From contig JAPTOF010000017.1 in NCBI GenBank assembly GCA_028554755.1, positions 7,998,001-8,062,000 of the forward strand: 64,000 nt of DNA, given 5' to 3'. The position numbers and the translations under genes were made by a program. Each line of letters opens with the position of its first letter. Within the stretch, counting starts at the first letter, position 1. Below the pieces are notes generated by a model. The model was given only the letters and a program-made list of their open reading frames with translations, searched no databases and had not been told where the DNA came from. Shown here piece after piece: positions 12,343-23,999 of the stretch. Source of the stretch: Cordia subcordata (Eukaryota > Streptophyta > Magnoliopsida > Boraginales > Cordiaceae).

Positions 12343-13408
12343 AGGGTAAATTACATGAAATCTTCTTATAGTTTGTTATAAGTATATGTTTATCTCTATA
12401 ATTTAAAAATTAGTTAGTTACCTTTCTATACTTTTCAAAAGTGAAGTACATTACCTCCCTTTCGTCACTTTTTTTATTAGATTTAATCGGGCATGTGACA
12501 TACATGTCAAGTCCACGGCTGGGTTTAGTTTTTTTTGCTGTTGAACTTGATTTTGGTAAAAAAATGTCCTTCCTTTTTTGTCGTTAGATTTAACCGGATG
12601 TGTGGTACATGTGCTGGGCCCGCAACTAGGTTTTTTTTTGTTATTAAACTTAATTTTGGTAAAAAATACCCTTCCTTTTTTGTTTTCAAAAAAAATTTGC
12701 AAGAGAAAAATCTAGCCTATGGCACACGTGCAGGGCCGGCGACTAGACTTAGTTTTTTTGCTATTAAACTTGATTTTGGCAAAAAATACCCTTCCTTTTT
12801 TTTTCCAAAAAAAATTTGCAAGAGAAAAGGCTTGAACCTATAACCTTAGTTTGAAATATTTACATTTTTATCAATTATACTACAAACATATTTGCATTTT
12901 ATTTCATTACTATAAGTAAATATTTTTGGTCATCAAAAAATGAAAAATAAAAAAAGAAATTAATTTCCACTATCATCATGACTGCACAACAACAGTCTCA
13001 TTAATTAAATTAATTATTTAATTAATTTTATTTTTAATTATTTGATTAATTAATTAATCAATTATTAAATTATTAATACTTAATTATTTAATTATTAATT
13101 AATTAACTAATTTTTAATTACTTCACATTTCTAATTAAATAAAAAGGGTAAATAGAGTCGTATCCCCTTGTGATTTGTTATAAGTATGTCATATCCTTTT
13201 GTGGTTGTCATAAGTGCACCGTTAGCCCTTGAGTTTGAAAGGCAAATTAGTCTTTTTGCATTTTCGTTAGCCAAAACTAATTGAGTTAAAAAAATATGCG
13301 TGTGTGCATTACTTTTGAGAAGAACAGAGGGTAATTAACTAATTTTGAAATTACAGGGAGTAAGCGAATACTTATAACAAAACATAAGGGATCTGGGCAA
13401 TTTACCCT
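12343..13408. mobile_element. Left-arm-specific insertion in lyase intron 7, AGGGTAAATT termini
   Basis: It begins AGGGTAAATT and ends AATTTACCCT, a 10-bp inverted repeat. The right arm has a simple AT stretch at this place, so the 1.07-kb block is an insertion. It contains a tandem repeat and a TTAATTAA-rich core but no gene. The superfamily is not clear; target duplications cannot be resolved in the surrounding TATATA. Confidence 0.65.
12470..12840. repeat. Degenerate tandem repeat inside the intron-7 insertion, about 3 copies
   Basis: The block ACTTGATTTTGGTAAAAAA followed by CCTTCCTTTTTT recurs at about 12545, 12650 and 12770 with variable spacing. The copies are separated by short GC-richer segments such as GTGCTGGGCCCGCAACTAGG. 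Open frames here on both strands are by-products of the repeat. Confidence 0.7.
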
Positions 13409-16386
13409 ATATAATATGTCAACGTAGTTTAACCTTTCTTATTAGCCAAAAAAAAACTTTTTGTTGTGATGAAATCCGGGGTAAGACTTTGATTTTGTAG
13501 CATTGCAATGATTAATAAGCTCGTATAGTTTAGAGAATGTGGTTATTTATTGCCACCGCGGTTGGTAATTATATTAGGAATGTTTTCGATCTTACATTCT
13601 TATAAATTATAAGTAGATATTAAATTATTATAATTATTGTTTTATATAAAAACTCTCGAGCTGAAAGTGTCCTTGACCACTTAAAAGAAAAACTCCAATT
13701 AAGTGCAAGACACCGGTTATTATAACTATTTGCTAATCAGGAGACTGGTATCTTTGTCCACAAATTTCTGTATACACTGCTTTCTTTTTTAATACACTAG
13801 ATCTGAGTGTTAGAGAGTCGTCACATGCGGCACAATATTAGTATCTATCTTTTGGACTCACGCTTTAAATTTCTTTCAACTTAACATTGATCATCATCAT
13901 CATTTCGATCATTTGAAATAACTAATCTTCGTCGTTTCAATATCATATGACGTGTAACTTTGACAAAAGATCATGCTCGGGGTCTTACCTCTCCTTTGAG
14001 GTCTGGATTGGTTGGATTAATCAAGAGGACAGCCTCTTTGTATTCAAGAACTTCTCCGGTCTCACGATCTTGGGGCATTGGCATGACTCTTTGCCTTTCA
14101 TCTGACATTGCCATGTAATGAAACCTAGTAATAATAATCATATCCATCAAGATGGAACATAAGTGATAACAAATGAAAGTTCAAATATAACAGGTTTCGA
14201 AAATGACTATTTTACTAGTTTATCTCTACTGCAAAAAAGTACGAGAATTAATTAATCTTTTACTTGTCTTGTTGAAGCTTGAAGACAATCCTTGCTTCAC
14301 CAATGCTGTTACGAGGCCATCCTTTTAATCGCTCAAGGATAGCATAAGAATAAAATCCTGGCGAGTCGCGTAGCACAATGAACCTGATTGTTTAACTAAT
14401 TAGTTTGAAATATGTTAAAGACAAAACTTCGTATTTTTCAAGTTGAAATTTCTCATAATGTTGTTAATATTGTGAGATTGATAGTGGTTTGATGATGAGA
14501 CTAGTTTATCTTCATACTTAATAATTCAAATAACTTCATTATAATTGTATATTTGCTTCACCTTTTGTCTACGTTTAACGGAGCATATTGTCCGTTGACA
14601 GAAACATTCCATATTCTTGTGAATGAAATCTCAATTTGATACGGAGTTCGCTTTACAACCTTGAAACTTGTTCCTAGCAACCTGCATAGGTAATGTGTAT
14701 GATTTGGATATGTATACAATATATATGTAAATTTGTAATCTCTTAAAATCTTACTTGTCCAGGTTACCAGGAGCACCTTTGTCCCAAATAACATCCCAAT
14801 ACCTACAAAATTTATTTTAGCTCATCAACATTCAGTTGAGGTTACAATACACTAGGATCAAAAAATTTAAAACTTCCAAGCATAATGATCGTGGGCATAT
14901 TTAAAATGTGAATGACTAAATACTTCTACAAAAAAAAAAAAAAAATAAATAAAACAATATTATTTTGTTGTTTGTCTAATTATATAAAAGGAAAATAAAA
15001 AATAGCATGGTCGCTAGAGACAACAATAATATATGACTTTTTTTTTTTTTAAACAAAACAATTATATGTAACTCATACCCTCTATTATCTTCCTTATTTC
15101 TTGTATCGAGTAGATTATCGCTTCCAAGGTATGCGATTTTTGTGATTAAACCCTCCGGATTTGAGAAGCTGATGTTCACAATCCCGTTATCCAACTCCAT
15201 CTGGGATATATCAATAGATAAAGAGTTATAAGAACCATGAAATTTCTTGCACAAAGAAATTTTAAGTCGTATAAGAGCCATTTGTATATTCTTTCAATTG
15301 ATTATTTGGATTTAGATTCTCTTTCAACATATAATATTATTTATGTTAAACAAAATATAATAATATATTGTGAATTCTATAGATCATTGCGTGATAAGTG
15401 TATCATCAATTCATCAAAATTTTTTTCCTCTCACTATATTTTATATATATATGTGTGTCTACATGTGTGTTTGTGAGTGAGTATATTATCCGTGCGATGT
15501 GTGTGAATTCACTGATAAAGTTACGTGTTGATCCTCTACAAACAATCGAATCCCAGGACATGGCTGCTGGCTGTTTTCTCTCAATGACTCCCTTCTGTGG
15601 AAAGATGAGTTAATTCAGATTTAGTATTTTGCATCTAATATTAAGCTGCAAGAAGAACTTAACTAACATTAGATTTGGTTACTATTATGAAAACTGACTA
15701 GATTAATTTTTTTATTTAAATACTTGGTCAATATGTCTTTATTACCATATCTACTCACCAAACTCGCAAAAGCTAACAAAGTAATCCATGTAAAAAACGT
15801 AATCAGATTAACATAAATGGAAAACGTGCATAGATGAAAGATTTGTAATTTTCTCTTTTTCTTTTAGCTCCCACCCTCACTCTAATTCCCCGGCCTCCAA
15901 TGAGATTTGAACTCAAATATTGGAGAGAATAGATATTCACAACTATTTAAATTACTCACTAATCAATCCATATTAATCATTTTGAGGAACTACTAGAATT
16001 TCCTGATTTTGAGATGTAAAATTTGAGTGTAGAACAAAGACAAAATTGTTTATCAAAATCCTGTTGACTTTTTTTTTTGAGAGATTTCAGACAACATATG
16101 GAAAATTTTTGTCTCAAATAGTTGGGACAAATATTTTATATCCATTACAAAATAACAATGAACCTAAATTTGAAACGGATTACAAACAGATCTTGAATTT
16201 CTTTTTCTTGCTTTTAATATTCTTTAACTTTTGAGACGAAAATTCTCCTTTTTGTTAATCGACAAATTCTAATAGTAATCATTACCACATACTTATATAT
16301 TCTCAACCCTCATGATTTTAATCATTGATTTCTTAAAAGATGATTGCAAATTTTTATTGCATATATACTGGATGGTACATATTTAT

Positions 16387-16797
16387 AGGGTAAGGAATGC
16401 ATGTTATCTCATTGTAATTTGTATAAGTAATTAATTATTCTATTATTGTTTAAAATATACCACATCAACTTCTTGTACTTTTCGAAAGTGACACATAATC
16501 CTCAACTCTAACTTTTCCGATCTAAAGTAACAGAGCGTATATTACGCTTTTCTTTTTTGTATGTGTGAATGTCAAATGTGCCCATTTCTACCAATTTTAA
16601 AAAGTGAGGGGGTGGGGGGATTGGAATTGATGTGATATGATGGGGCTGGGAGGAGCGAAGGCCGGAGGGGGAGGGGGAGGGGGAGGGCGCAGGGGTGTGG
16701 AATTGGCATTGATATGATATGTTTTAAATCATAGAAAGATAATTAACTATTTATACAAAGCATTTTTGAGGGGGAGGTCGGTCGTGCATTTTACCAT
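16387..16797. mobile_element. Left-arm-specific insertion in lyase intron 1 with a G-rich core
   Basis: The ends AGGGTAAGGAATGCAT and ATGCAYTTTACC form an imperfect inverted repeat related to the intron-7 insertion family. The right arm's intron 1 lacks it. At about 16600-16690 there are runs GGGGG separated by single A residues, which could form a G-quadruplex on the plus (template) strand. Confidence 0.55.
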
Positions 16798-17046
16798 ATA
16801 TACACACACTTACCCATATTGATGCCTGCAATGGCTAGACGGTAAAAGTGATTGGAAAATAAGTCCTAACCACCATGCAAGTAACTTCCACTGGTTTCTG
16901 TGCCCCATTGTTGTGGTGTTAATTCTTGATTGTACTGTACCCCTGTAAACATTAACCAAATATATATGGTAAAAAAAGGCAGTAGTCTTATGTAATTGGC
17001 TTCATGCAGGTTATTTATGTAATCTATCTTTGATTTTAGTAATCTG

Positions 17047-17053
17047 ATTTATA
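17047..17053 (-). promoter_or_regulatory. Candidate TATA box of the left lyase gene
   Basis: TATAAAT on the minus strand, about 139 nt upstream of the start codon at 16908. The right arm has CATAAAT at the same place (56648-56654), 136 nt upstream of its start. Confidence 0.45.
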
Positions 17054-17134
17054 GCAAATTGTCAAAAAGCTGATTATGTCATGGATTACACATAAAAAGA
17101 AAAACAGAAAGCTAGAAAGAAATCAACCAAGTAC

Positions 17135-17873
17135 GTGTTCGGCAACAGCTTTTCAAGTAACGTTTAACATTTTGACTGGTCAAAACACTATTTTGCTAAA
17201 TTATTGCTGTTCGGTAAACTAGCGTTTCAAGTAGCTTTTTAGGTAGCTTTTAGCGTTTTAACTAGTTTTTCTCAAAAGCTAAAAATTTTAGCGTTTCAGG
17301 TAACTTTTAGCTTTTCATGTTTTTTTTGGCAATTCTACCCTTTTTATATTTTTTGATTTTTCTATTATTTCTCCAATCTCTCTCTATGTATTTACCTTTT
17401 CTTTCACAAATATAAATAAGAAATAATATAAAAATAAATTTCAATTTCTATATAATCAACATTACTAAAAGCATAAGCTTTATTAGTACCTTTTTTTTAC
17501 AAAATAATTTTGAATCTATTAAAATTAATATTTGTAATATTGATATAAATGTTTTATCAAAAAAATAGTTATACTTTAATATTAAAATATGATTATGAAA
17601 ATAAATATCTAATTATAAAATATATTATCTTATTCTTATAATAGTAATAGTAATAGTAATTACAATTATCATAATAACAATAATAATAACATGATATTGA
17701 TGTCCTTTTACATCATTTAACATTCATCAGCTAATCTAACAGCTAATTTTACCGAACACATTTTGTTCAATCAGCTAGTTAAACAGCTATCCGCTAACAG
17801 TTAAAATACAACAGCTATCAGCTACCCAAACAGCTATCAGCTACTCTAACAGCTAAATTTGCCGAACAGACCC
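17135..17873 (+). mobile_element. hAT-like non-autonomous element, copy 1 (739 bp)
   Basis: Starts GTGTTCGGCAACAGC and ends TTTGCCGAACAGACCC, giving TIRs around TGTTCGGCAA. Near the 3' end it carries repeated AACAGCTATC/AGCTA motifs. It is very similar to the copy at 60,321-61,057. The right arm has an uninterrupted empty site here (about 56,600-56,640), so it inserted after the duplication, about 230 bp upstream of the left lyase start codon. Confidence 0.75.
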
Positions 17874-17941
17874 TAATATATAAAACCGATAAACAACATG
17901 CATATACACATGAAATAGAAGTAGATGGCTTGGTCTTTTGT

Positions 17942-18380
17942 CAGGGGCGGAGCCAGAACCCAATTAGAGCGGAAACATTTATGTATAAATTTTTATTTAA
18001 ATTAGAGTAATAATTAGTAAAAATGTATAATGATTGATATAATAATAACAATAATAATATCTTATCACACAAGAAATATAAATAAATAACTATTCTCATT
18101 GTAAATAGAGTTTAATAGTTATTCTCGACACGACTTCATATTTTAAGATCATCGAATATTCAACTTAATATCGATGTTATTAAATATATCACACTTTAAA
18201 TAAGAGACTAAAAAATTATCTATTGTACTATTTTGTTTTATTTTTCTCTCCTTTTTATCTTCTCTAGTCTCTCTAATTTTGAAATTATTTATAGTTTTAT
18301 TTTTTTTGCTTTTTATGACACAACATATTACAAATCTATATCTTTTTTCATCAATCATAACTATTACGACGAGGGGTACG
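17942..18380. mobile_element. Left-arm-specific insertion beginning CAGGGGCGGAGCC
   Basis: CAGGGGCGGAGCCAG is a widespread plant hAT-like terminus. About 440 bp follow that have no counterpart in the right arm, where a GTCGTTTGTACATGTG stretch leads directly into the shared CTACTTTAA block. The right terminus and target duplication are unclear. A 78-residue frame inside is AT-rich noise. Confidence 0.5.
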
Positions 18381-18475
18381 TACACGCTCTACTTTAAAGT
18401 TTGCTAAAGTTTATATAATATTTGTGAAAATTGTTAATAACTATGGCATACTACATAAAGTGACATGATCTTTAC

Positions 18476-18556
18476 AAAAAAAAAAAAAAAGAAGAAGAAG
18501 AAGAAGAAGAAGAAAGAAAGAAAGAAAGAAAGAAAGGAAAAGAAGAAGAAGAAAGA
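18476..18556. repeat. GAA/GAAA simple repeat
   Basis: Poly-A followed by GAAGAAGAA and GAAAGAAAG runs. The right arm has a shorter related purine tract near 56,400-56,440. Confidence 0.9.
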
Positions 18557-18656
18557 GCTATAGTTTACCTTGTTTTGACAAACTTCTAGTTGTTCCCGTA
18601 GTTAGTTATCATATATCCATTCCAAAGATGTTGAAATGAGAATTTAAATGTCCAGG

Positions 18657-18725
18657 ATGGTTAACTACTCGTTGTTTGGGCTCTTGGCTGTCCTGATTTT
18701 TGTTCTCTTTTCTGGTAAAATTTAA
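18657..18725 (+). other. Conserved 22-aa hydrophobic small frame upstream of the left lyase gene
   Basis: MVNYSLFGLLAVLIFVLFSG-KI then TAA, transcribed away from the lyase gene. The mirrored frame in the right arm (56,279-56,211, minus) has the same length with no indel. It could be a relic or active signal-peptide exon, since TCTG|GTAAAA is a plausible splice donor in this copy. It could also be chance. No second exon was recognised. Confidence 0.25.
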
Positions 18726-19115
18726 TTAATTGGGTTGGATTGATAGTTAAAGTTGTTATATTTTCTTTGTTTCTAATACAATCTGTGTGTTGAAAATATA
18801 ATTGACCAGAAATAGTAAAATATCCATGTTTAAACTCATAAAAGTCTTATTTTTGGTTTTCGAACTAGAATTTTTCTTCTCTTATAGACTATCTTGTATA
18901 TATTCAACTATAATTAGTTTCAAACTAGTTTACTTGTGCTTATGTGATCCTTGACGATGATGAGCTCCAACAAGAATTTTTGTTCACTTAGACTCGGTTT
19001 CTTAATTTGCGGGAAGATATTGAAACTAAAAAATTAATTAATGGGAAAATATTTTTAAGTTCCCCGAAAATTGTACCGGAAATGAATGAAAATGGATGGT
19101 TTAATTGGTGATAAA

Positions 19116-20115
19116 GGAGAAAAAAATATCCTAAACAACGAACAAGAAAGATATTTTTCAGTGTGACAATTTTGTGTAAATGTGTTCTTTTATATTTAGT
19201 AAAAGAAAAAAAATTTACTGATCCTATTTAGAGTTCTTTTCCATTATATACAACCCATGGGCTAAAAAATCATGCCTTTCAGATTTTGGGCCAACTGGAG
19301 CTTCAATAAATATTATTATATTATTATTAATTATTTATTTCATGTTGCAAATCTTACCCAATTACGCCTACAAGCCCAGTTTAGATAGATAGACACACTG
19401 AAGTTGAACTTCCTTTGGCGCCCAATCAAGAAGAGTCTAGATTATGGGCTGGTTTTGTATGATGAAACAGTGGAGAAAGGAAATCCAGTAACCTCTGTTT
19501 TATTTATTTTATAGTCATTATTTTTGTTATAATAGTTTTTGTTAGAAACAAGCTTCTTGAATAAATTTGAGAATTTATTTCCTACTATTAAAAGTTTTTT
19601 AAGCATGTTTTTCTGTAACTTTTGAAAAAAAAAAATTAGAAGGTAAAATTTCTAACTTATGAAAAAAAATTAAATTTGAACTTTTTAAAAAACCAAACTA
19701 AATACTTACTGCAAAAAAATTCTGTTAAAAAAAATTATGAAAAAAAAAAATCTAAACGGACCCTCATTAGTTGCTTTATGTGACTTTTATGTGCAAGCCG
19801 AGTATAAATCTTTTGACTTTGTGTATGTCAAAAGGCATGTGTGATCCGAAATTAGATAATATAATATAATTTGTAAATCTTTTGTTGATTACATGATACA
19901 TAACTTTTCTTAATCATATATATATTTTTTGTCTAAGTTGTCTATTTTTATTGGTGTGGAATGAAACTCAAGTTGTCAAGCTCAAGGGAACAATATTTTA
20001 ATCTATGCGTATTTAATTAGATAGACTCGTTCCAACTTAATTAATTTATTCTTTTTTAATTAGGTGATGGAATAACAAAATGAAGCAGTTGAAATGTCAC
20101 AGGTAAAACTGTAAT
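19116..20115. other. AT-rich single-copy spacer, no gene seen
   Basis: Start of the DNA between the two arms. Only AT-rich sequence with homopolymer runs; about 19,540-19,770 may be a decayed MITE. Confidence 0.5.
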
Positions 20116-20420
20116 GTAACACCACTACAATATTAAAAACTTGTTGCAAGGGTTGAAAAATGTTGCAAAAAGATTAAAAAGCCATTGCAAATGACCTTTT
20201 GCAATGGTTTTTTAACCGTTTTTTGAAGTCTCATTGCAAACTCCTATTGCAATGGTTTTTTAGTGGCAACAATTAAAAACCGTTGCAAATAATACTTTTC
20301 GCAACTATTTTCCATATAAAAATTGTGGCAAATAAAACGTTTGCAACGCTTTTCTATTTAAAAAAAAAAGCTGTAGATAATACTTTTTGCAACAGTTTTT
20401 AACATTGCAAATAATCCTTT
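20116..20420. mobile_element. CACTA-type terminus with subterminal TTGCAA repeats
   Basis: Starts CACTACAATATTAAAAACTTG. The next 300 bp hold many short inverted and direct copies of TTGCAA, CATTGCAA and GCAATGGTTTTT, typical of the transposase-binding subterminal region of En/Spm elements. No matching right end (TTGTAGTG plus the same motifs) was found, so it is a truncated end or its partner is diverged. Confidence 0.6.
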
Positions 20421-21306
20421 TAGTCATTTCTAATGTTTTTGTTGAATGATGATGACACTTTCTTTTTTTGCAAAAAATATTATATATTATTGTCATTTAT
20501 TACAATTCATTAATTACTAAAAATTTAAAATCTAAGACTAAAACTACAAAGATAATCATAAACTTCAAATATATACATATGTATATATATATAGAAGATC
20601 ACTCAAAGTCGCATCTCAACTTATTATTCTAACATCTTATTTCTCTTCAAAATCTTCACAAGTAGAAGTTTGCTTGGAGTTCTAGTGTCTCCTGCAACCT
20701 AAAAAGGTAACAAAAACAAGAAACGGTTTTAGAACACAATTGATGTTTTGATTTCAAGATATTATAATCCATAACACCTAATGATACTTATTTGTTGACC
20801 TCAAGAAAGCACAAGCCTCATATATATATATATATATATGCAGGAGGATATGTCGAAAGAGTTATTTGCAACAAAGGGATAAATACCTCACCAACTTTGG
20901 TTCCACTTAACTCATCCCCTTGCAAGATCTCAACAACATTTCTTCCTCCATATATTCTATCTCTACTATTGCCTTATCCTACAAATATATTGACATGTAA
21001 CAGCAGGATATAAAACAAGAACATGATTATTTAAGAAATCGAAATTGCATGCAGGATTATAAAATTTCGATCACTTCTACACATCCCAAGACGTCTCAAG
21101 CATACAGTCATCATAACTAAACCATAGAAACCAAACTAAAAATTCACAAACTCCGAAGTCCATTGGGACCAATAAATTAAGTTAAAATAGCAATTTTTCT
21201 CCTGAAATTGAAGCACAAATTATACCTGCTATTCAACAAATTTTTTACAGCCACTCTAGTATTATCTGATAGACCACCATAAATAAAATACAGAACTAAA
21301 GTTACA

Positions 21307-21348
<42 letters not shown>

Positions 21349-23999
21349 TTAATATCAAACCCAATTAGATTGAATATAAAACTTATTTTATACATATACA
21401 ACAGTGTGAAAAAGGGACGTACATATGCTGTGGAGAAAGCAAATTCATGAAATAAACAATTGACAATATTACAACAACATATAATAAAAGATAACATAAA
21501 ATAACTTCTTTTTATGACAAATGGGTTGTACGACACTTGAATCCTTTTCAGATAAAAAAAAAATCCATAGTATGAAAAACGTAAAAGTACACAAATCATA
21601 CAATTGAACAAGAAAATAGCGGCCAACATAATGAAAAAAATTATAACTTTTTTTAAAAGGTAAATAACTAAACTGTTAATAATATAAACAAACAAAACTA
21701 ATATGAATAGCAGAACCAAGATTAACATCATATTACTATATTATATTTAATCGACATTATTTATATTAAAGGCTTCATATGTGATATAAATTTTGAAAAT
21801 CATAATGAAAATACATCTTATTTTACCAAATAATGAGTTATGTAACATGTGGCACATAAAGAAAAAAGCAATATCAATAATCACATACACAAAAAGTAAT
21901 TAAAAGGAAAATCAATCTCCTATACAATGTGCACATATCATTGAAGATTACATGTAAAGCTACCTTAAATGGACTAAATACAATTCTTGAAAAAAAAAAT
22001 TATAGAAATACAAAACATCAAATTGGCCAATAGTATTACACAAAATTATAATGTAATAGTAGTATTATTAGAAATAAATATTTCCATAGCATAAGAAAAT
22101 AGAATAAATGCTCTATAAAATATCAAAAATAATGAAAGAATATCGTTAACATTTATTGCAGACAAAAGAAGGATAAACAAAAGAGTAAGGCTAAAATAAT
22201 ATAACAAATATAATGAGACAATATATGACAAACGAAAGAATAAGGCTAAAATGATATACCAAATATAATGAAACAATATATGATTTTTCGAAAGAGGGAT
22301 AAACAAAAGAATGAGGCAAAAAGTATATACCAGATATAATGAGATAATATATGACTTTTGCAAATACAAATAATGTTATTCTAAATAAAGATAAACAATG
22401 AACCCATAATACTTATGAAATATCAAATATATAAGTCATATAGCATGTTAGAAATCATATATATATAATAAAATCAAATTAAACAAAAAATTAATGCAAA
22501 AATAGTAATATCAATAAGTATAACATATAAAAGGTGTGTTATTAATATGTTAAAACTACATTACAGTGGACATAAAGCAAAAGTAAACATATTGTTGAGT
22601 GATATAGCACATCGCATAAACGGATAGAAACAAAATGATGAATACGTACCTCTTTAGAAGGATTTTGGAATAACAATCATACAAGCGGTAACTGAAAATG
22701 AATGGACAAATGACTAGAGAGTAGAAACCAAATAGGAGAGAATGATTAGCCAAATTTGGGCAATAAATAACATCCCAACATATGTATATAGAAAAAAAGT
22801 TAAATTCAATTTAGTGCAAAATGACAAAGAGTAGTCCATACGCCTAACCTACAACCAACATAATGTTGTTAGACGCATTTTAGGCATATCAAACAATTGA
22901 AAATTCAAAATCTAAATTCGCAGGGAGCTCATGAGGAGGGTATGGTTAAGATATACCAAATTCCACTAAATATGCAAATGGAACCTAACCATACATATCT
23001 TTCGATTATATCTTCTATTTCATAGTGAAGCAAATGTCGTGCTTTGTGGAAAACATTGTCGGTATAGAGGTAACAATGAATTATTATTCATTAAACCCGT
23101 ACAAATCACCACAATATGTAGCATACACCATCAGCCTAATAGCATATTCTAGAGTGAAACCAAAACTAACAATTAGAGCAGAGAACTCAGTAAAAGAGAA
23201 AGGTGCATGGAGAAATGCATACATTTTCACCCAATACGTTTACATGCGTAAAATAAATAATACCATACTTTAAAATACACAAAACAGCACATTGAAAGAG
23301 ATGCGTATACGGCCTTGCTAATTCCACCATCAATTGCATTTAATAGGGCAACTTATGAGATATTGTGCAATATGAAATAAAATAATAATATTGTCAATAT
23401 TAGATTATATGAAACCTCTATAATTAACAAATACATAAGGAAAATTTTGGAATGAACACCTTAAATTATAGTAATACTATACATAAATACATCAAATAAT
23501 TTTTATAATTATGTACAACCCTCTTTGGATGGAAGAAAAAAGCTCTGAAATTTTCTCTAAAATTTGTATGATTGTGCCCTGTCTTAAACCCTCTCTAAAC
23601 TATAAACAATCAAAAAGAAATTTTGATAAAATTCAAAAAATTGAAGTTACTATTCAACATCCCAATTAGGAAAAAGGGAATGTGTACCTTCTGGTTCGAT
23701 CACTCAACTTAGGTGGAACCACACATATCCTAAATCAAATCGAGCGGAAGGCAACAAATAACTTCATAAAAAAAAAAGAAGTGTTTTTTTTTAACATTAG
23801 TGAACCACAAATGTTAAGCATTAACAAAACATGATCAATCAGACACACAGGCATTAACCAGAAGATTCTACAACACATATGCCAAACAGACATAATAATC
23901 CATATTATTGATCAAATTACATCATAACCATTCGCTTGTGTAGCCCAACCTATCTTCACTCTCAAATTTTTTGAAGGCTTTCGACTTCCTAACTTTATG
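20421..23999. other. AT-rich region, possibly the body of a decayed transposon
   Basis: No sustained coding frame. On the minus strand two short exon-like fragments, around 20,990-20,880 (GGRNVVEILQGDEL) and 20,705-20,640 (DTRTPSKLLLVKILKR, after TTGCAG), might be remnants of a gene. I could not identify them. A (TAA)n run lies at about 21,309-21,349 and a TA run at 20,820-20,838. Confidence 0.35.

Larger units (their letters stand above)
8054..16908 (-). pseudogene. Rhamnogalacturonan lyase (PL4), left copy, frameshifted in exon 8
   Basis: Family enzymes cleave rhamnogalacturonan I of pectin by beta-elimination in the cell wall. Exons: 16908-16814, 15594-15513, 15200-15079, 14802-14755, 14681-14562, 14383-14264, 14124-13989, 12322-12150, 11588-11430, 11172-11066, 10942-10852, 10694-10553, 9835-9676, 9497-9381, 9160-9034, 8302-8054. 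All introns are GT-AG and the phases agree. Exon 1 encodes a hydrophobic signal peptide. Then come the lyase domain (MELDNGIV, VHGW, DLTSHVGPT), an fn3-like domain (NVIPGTYNLYA) and a C-terminal CBM-like domain (LWEIGVPDRTAAEFY, YGLWKRY, MYDYIRLEGP). Without the lesion it would be 682 aa. Near 12240 one base of a GGG is missing (GTAGGTTTTGG against GTAGGGTTTTGG in the right copy), so the frame stops within two codons. All other exons are open, so the lesion is recent or an assembly error. Confidence 0.9.
9432..19115. repeat. Left arm of a large inverted duplication
   Basis: The reverse complement of this segment matches about 55,840-64,000 over lyase exons 1-14, their introns, and roughly 2 kb upstream of the start codon. 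Recognisable upstream anchors are the ACCTTGTTTTGAC block at 18569 (right arm about 56,360) and the AAACTAGTTT block at about 18930 (right about 56,020). Homology fades near 19,115. The other limit is unknown because the right arm runs off the window; the arm probably continues at least to 8,054. Confidence 0.9.

Noticed and set aside
12451..12843. Overlapping frames on both strands in left intron 7
   Set aside because: They arise from the tandem repeat; the residue pattern simply repeats with the unit.
16046..16234. Frame whose mirrored counterpart (57,146-57,415, minus) shares MFIKIL and FQTTY-type residues
   Set aside because: The similarity is expected from the duplicated intron DNA; lengths differ and frame is not kept.
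21177..21731. 184-residue hydrophobic minus-strand frame
   Set aside because: It is built from AT-rich DNA and a (TAA)n run that translates to poly-leucine. There is no conserved motif and no promoter.
23025..23273. 82-residue plus-strand frame
   Set aside because: No recognisable domain and surrounded by AT-rich non-coding sequence.
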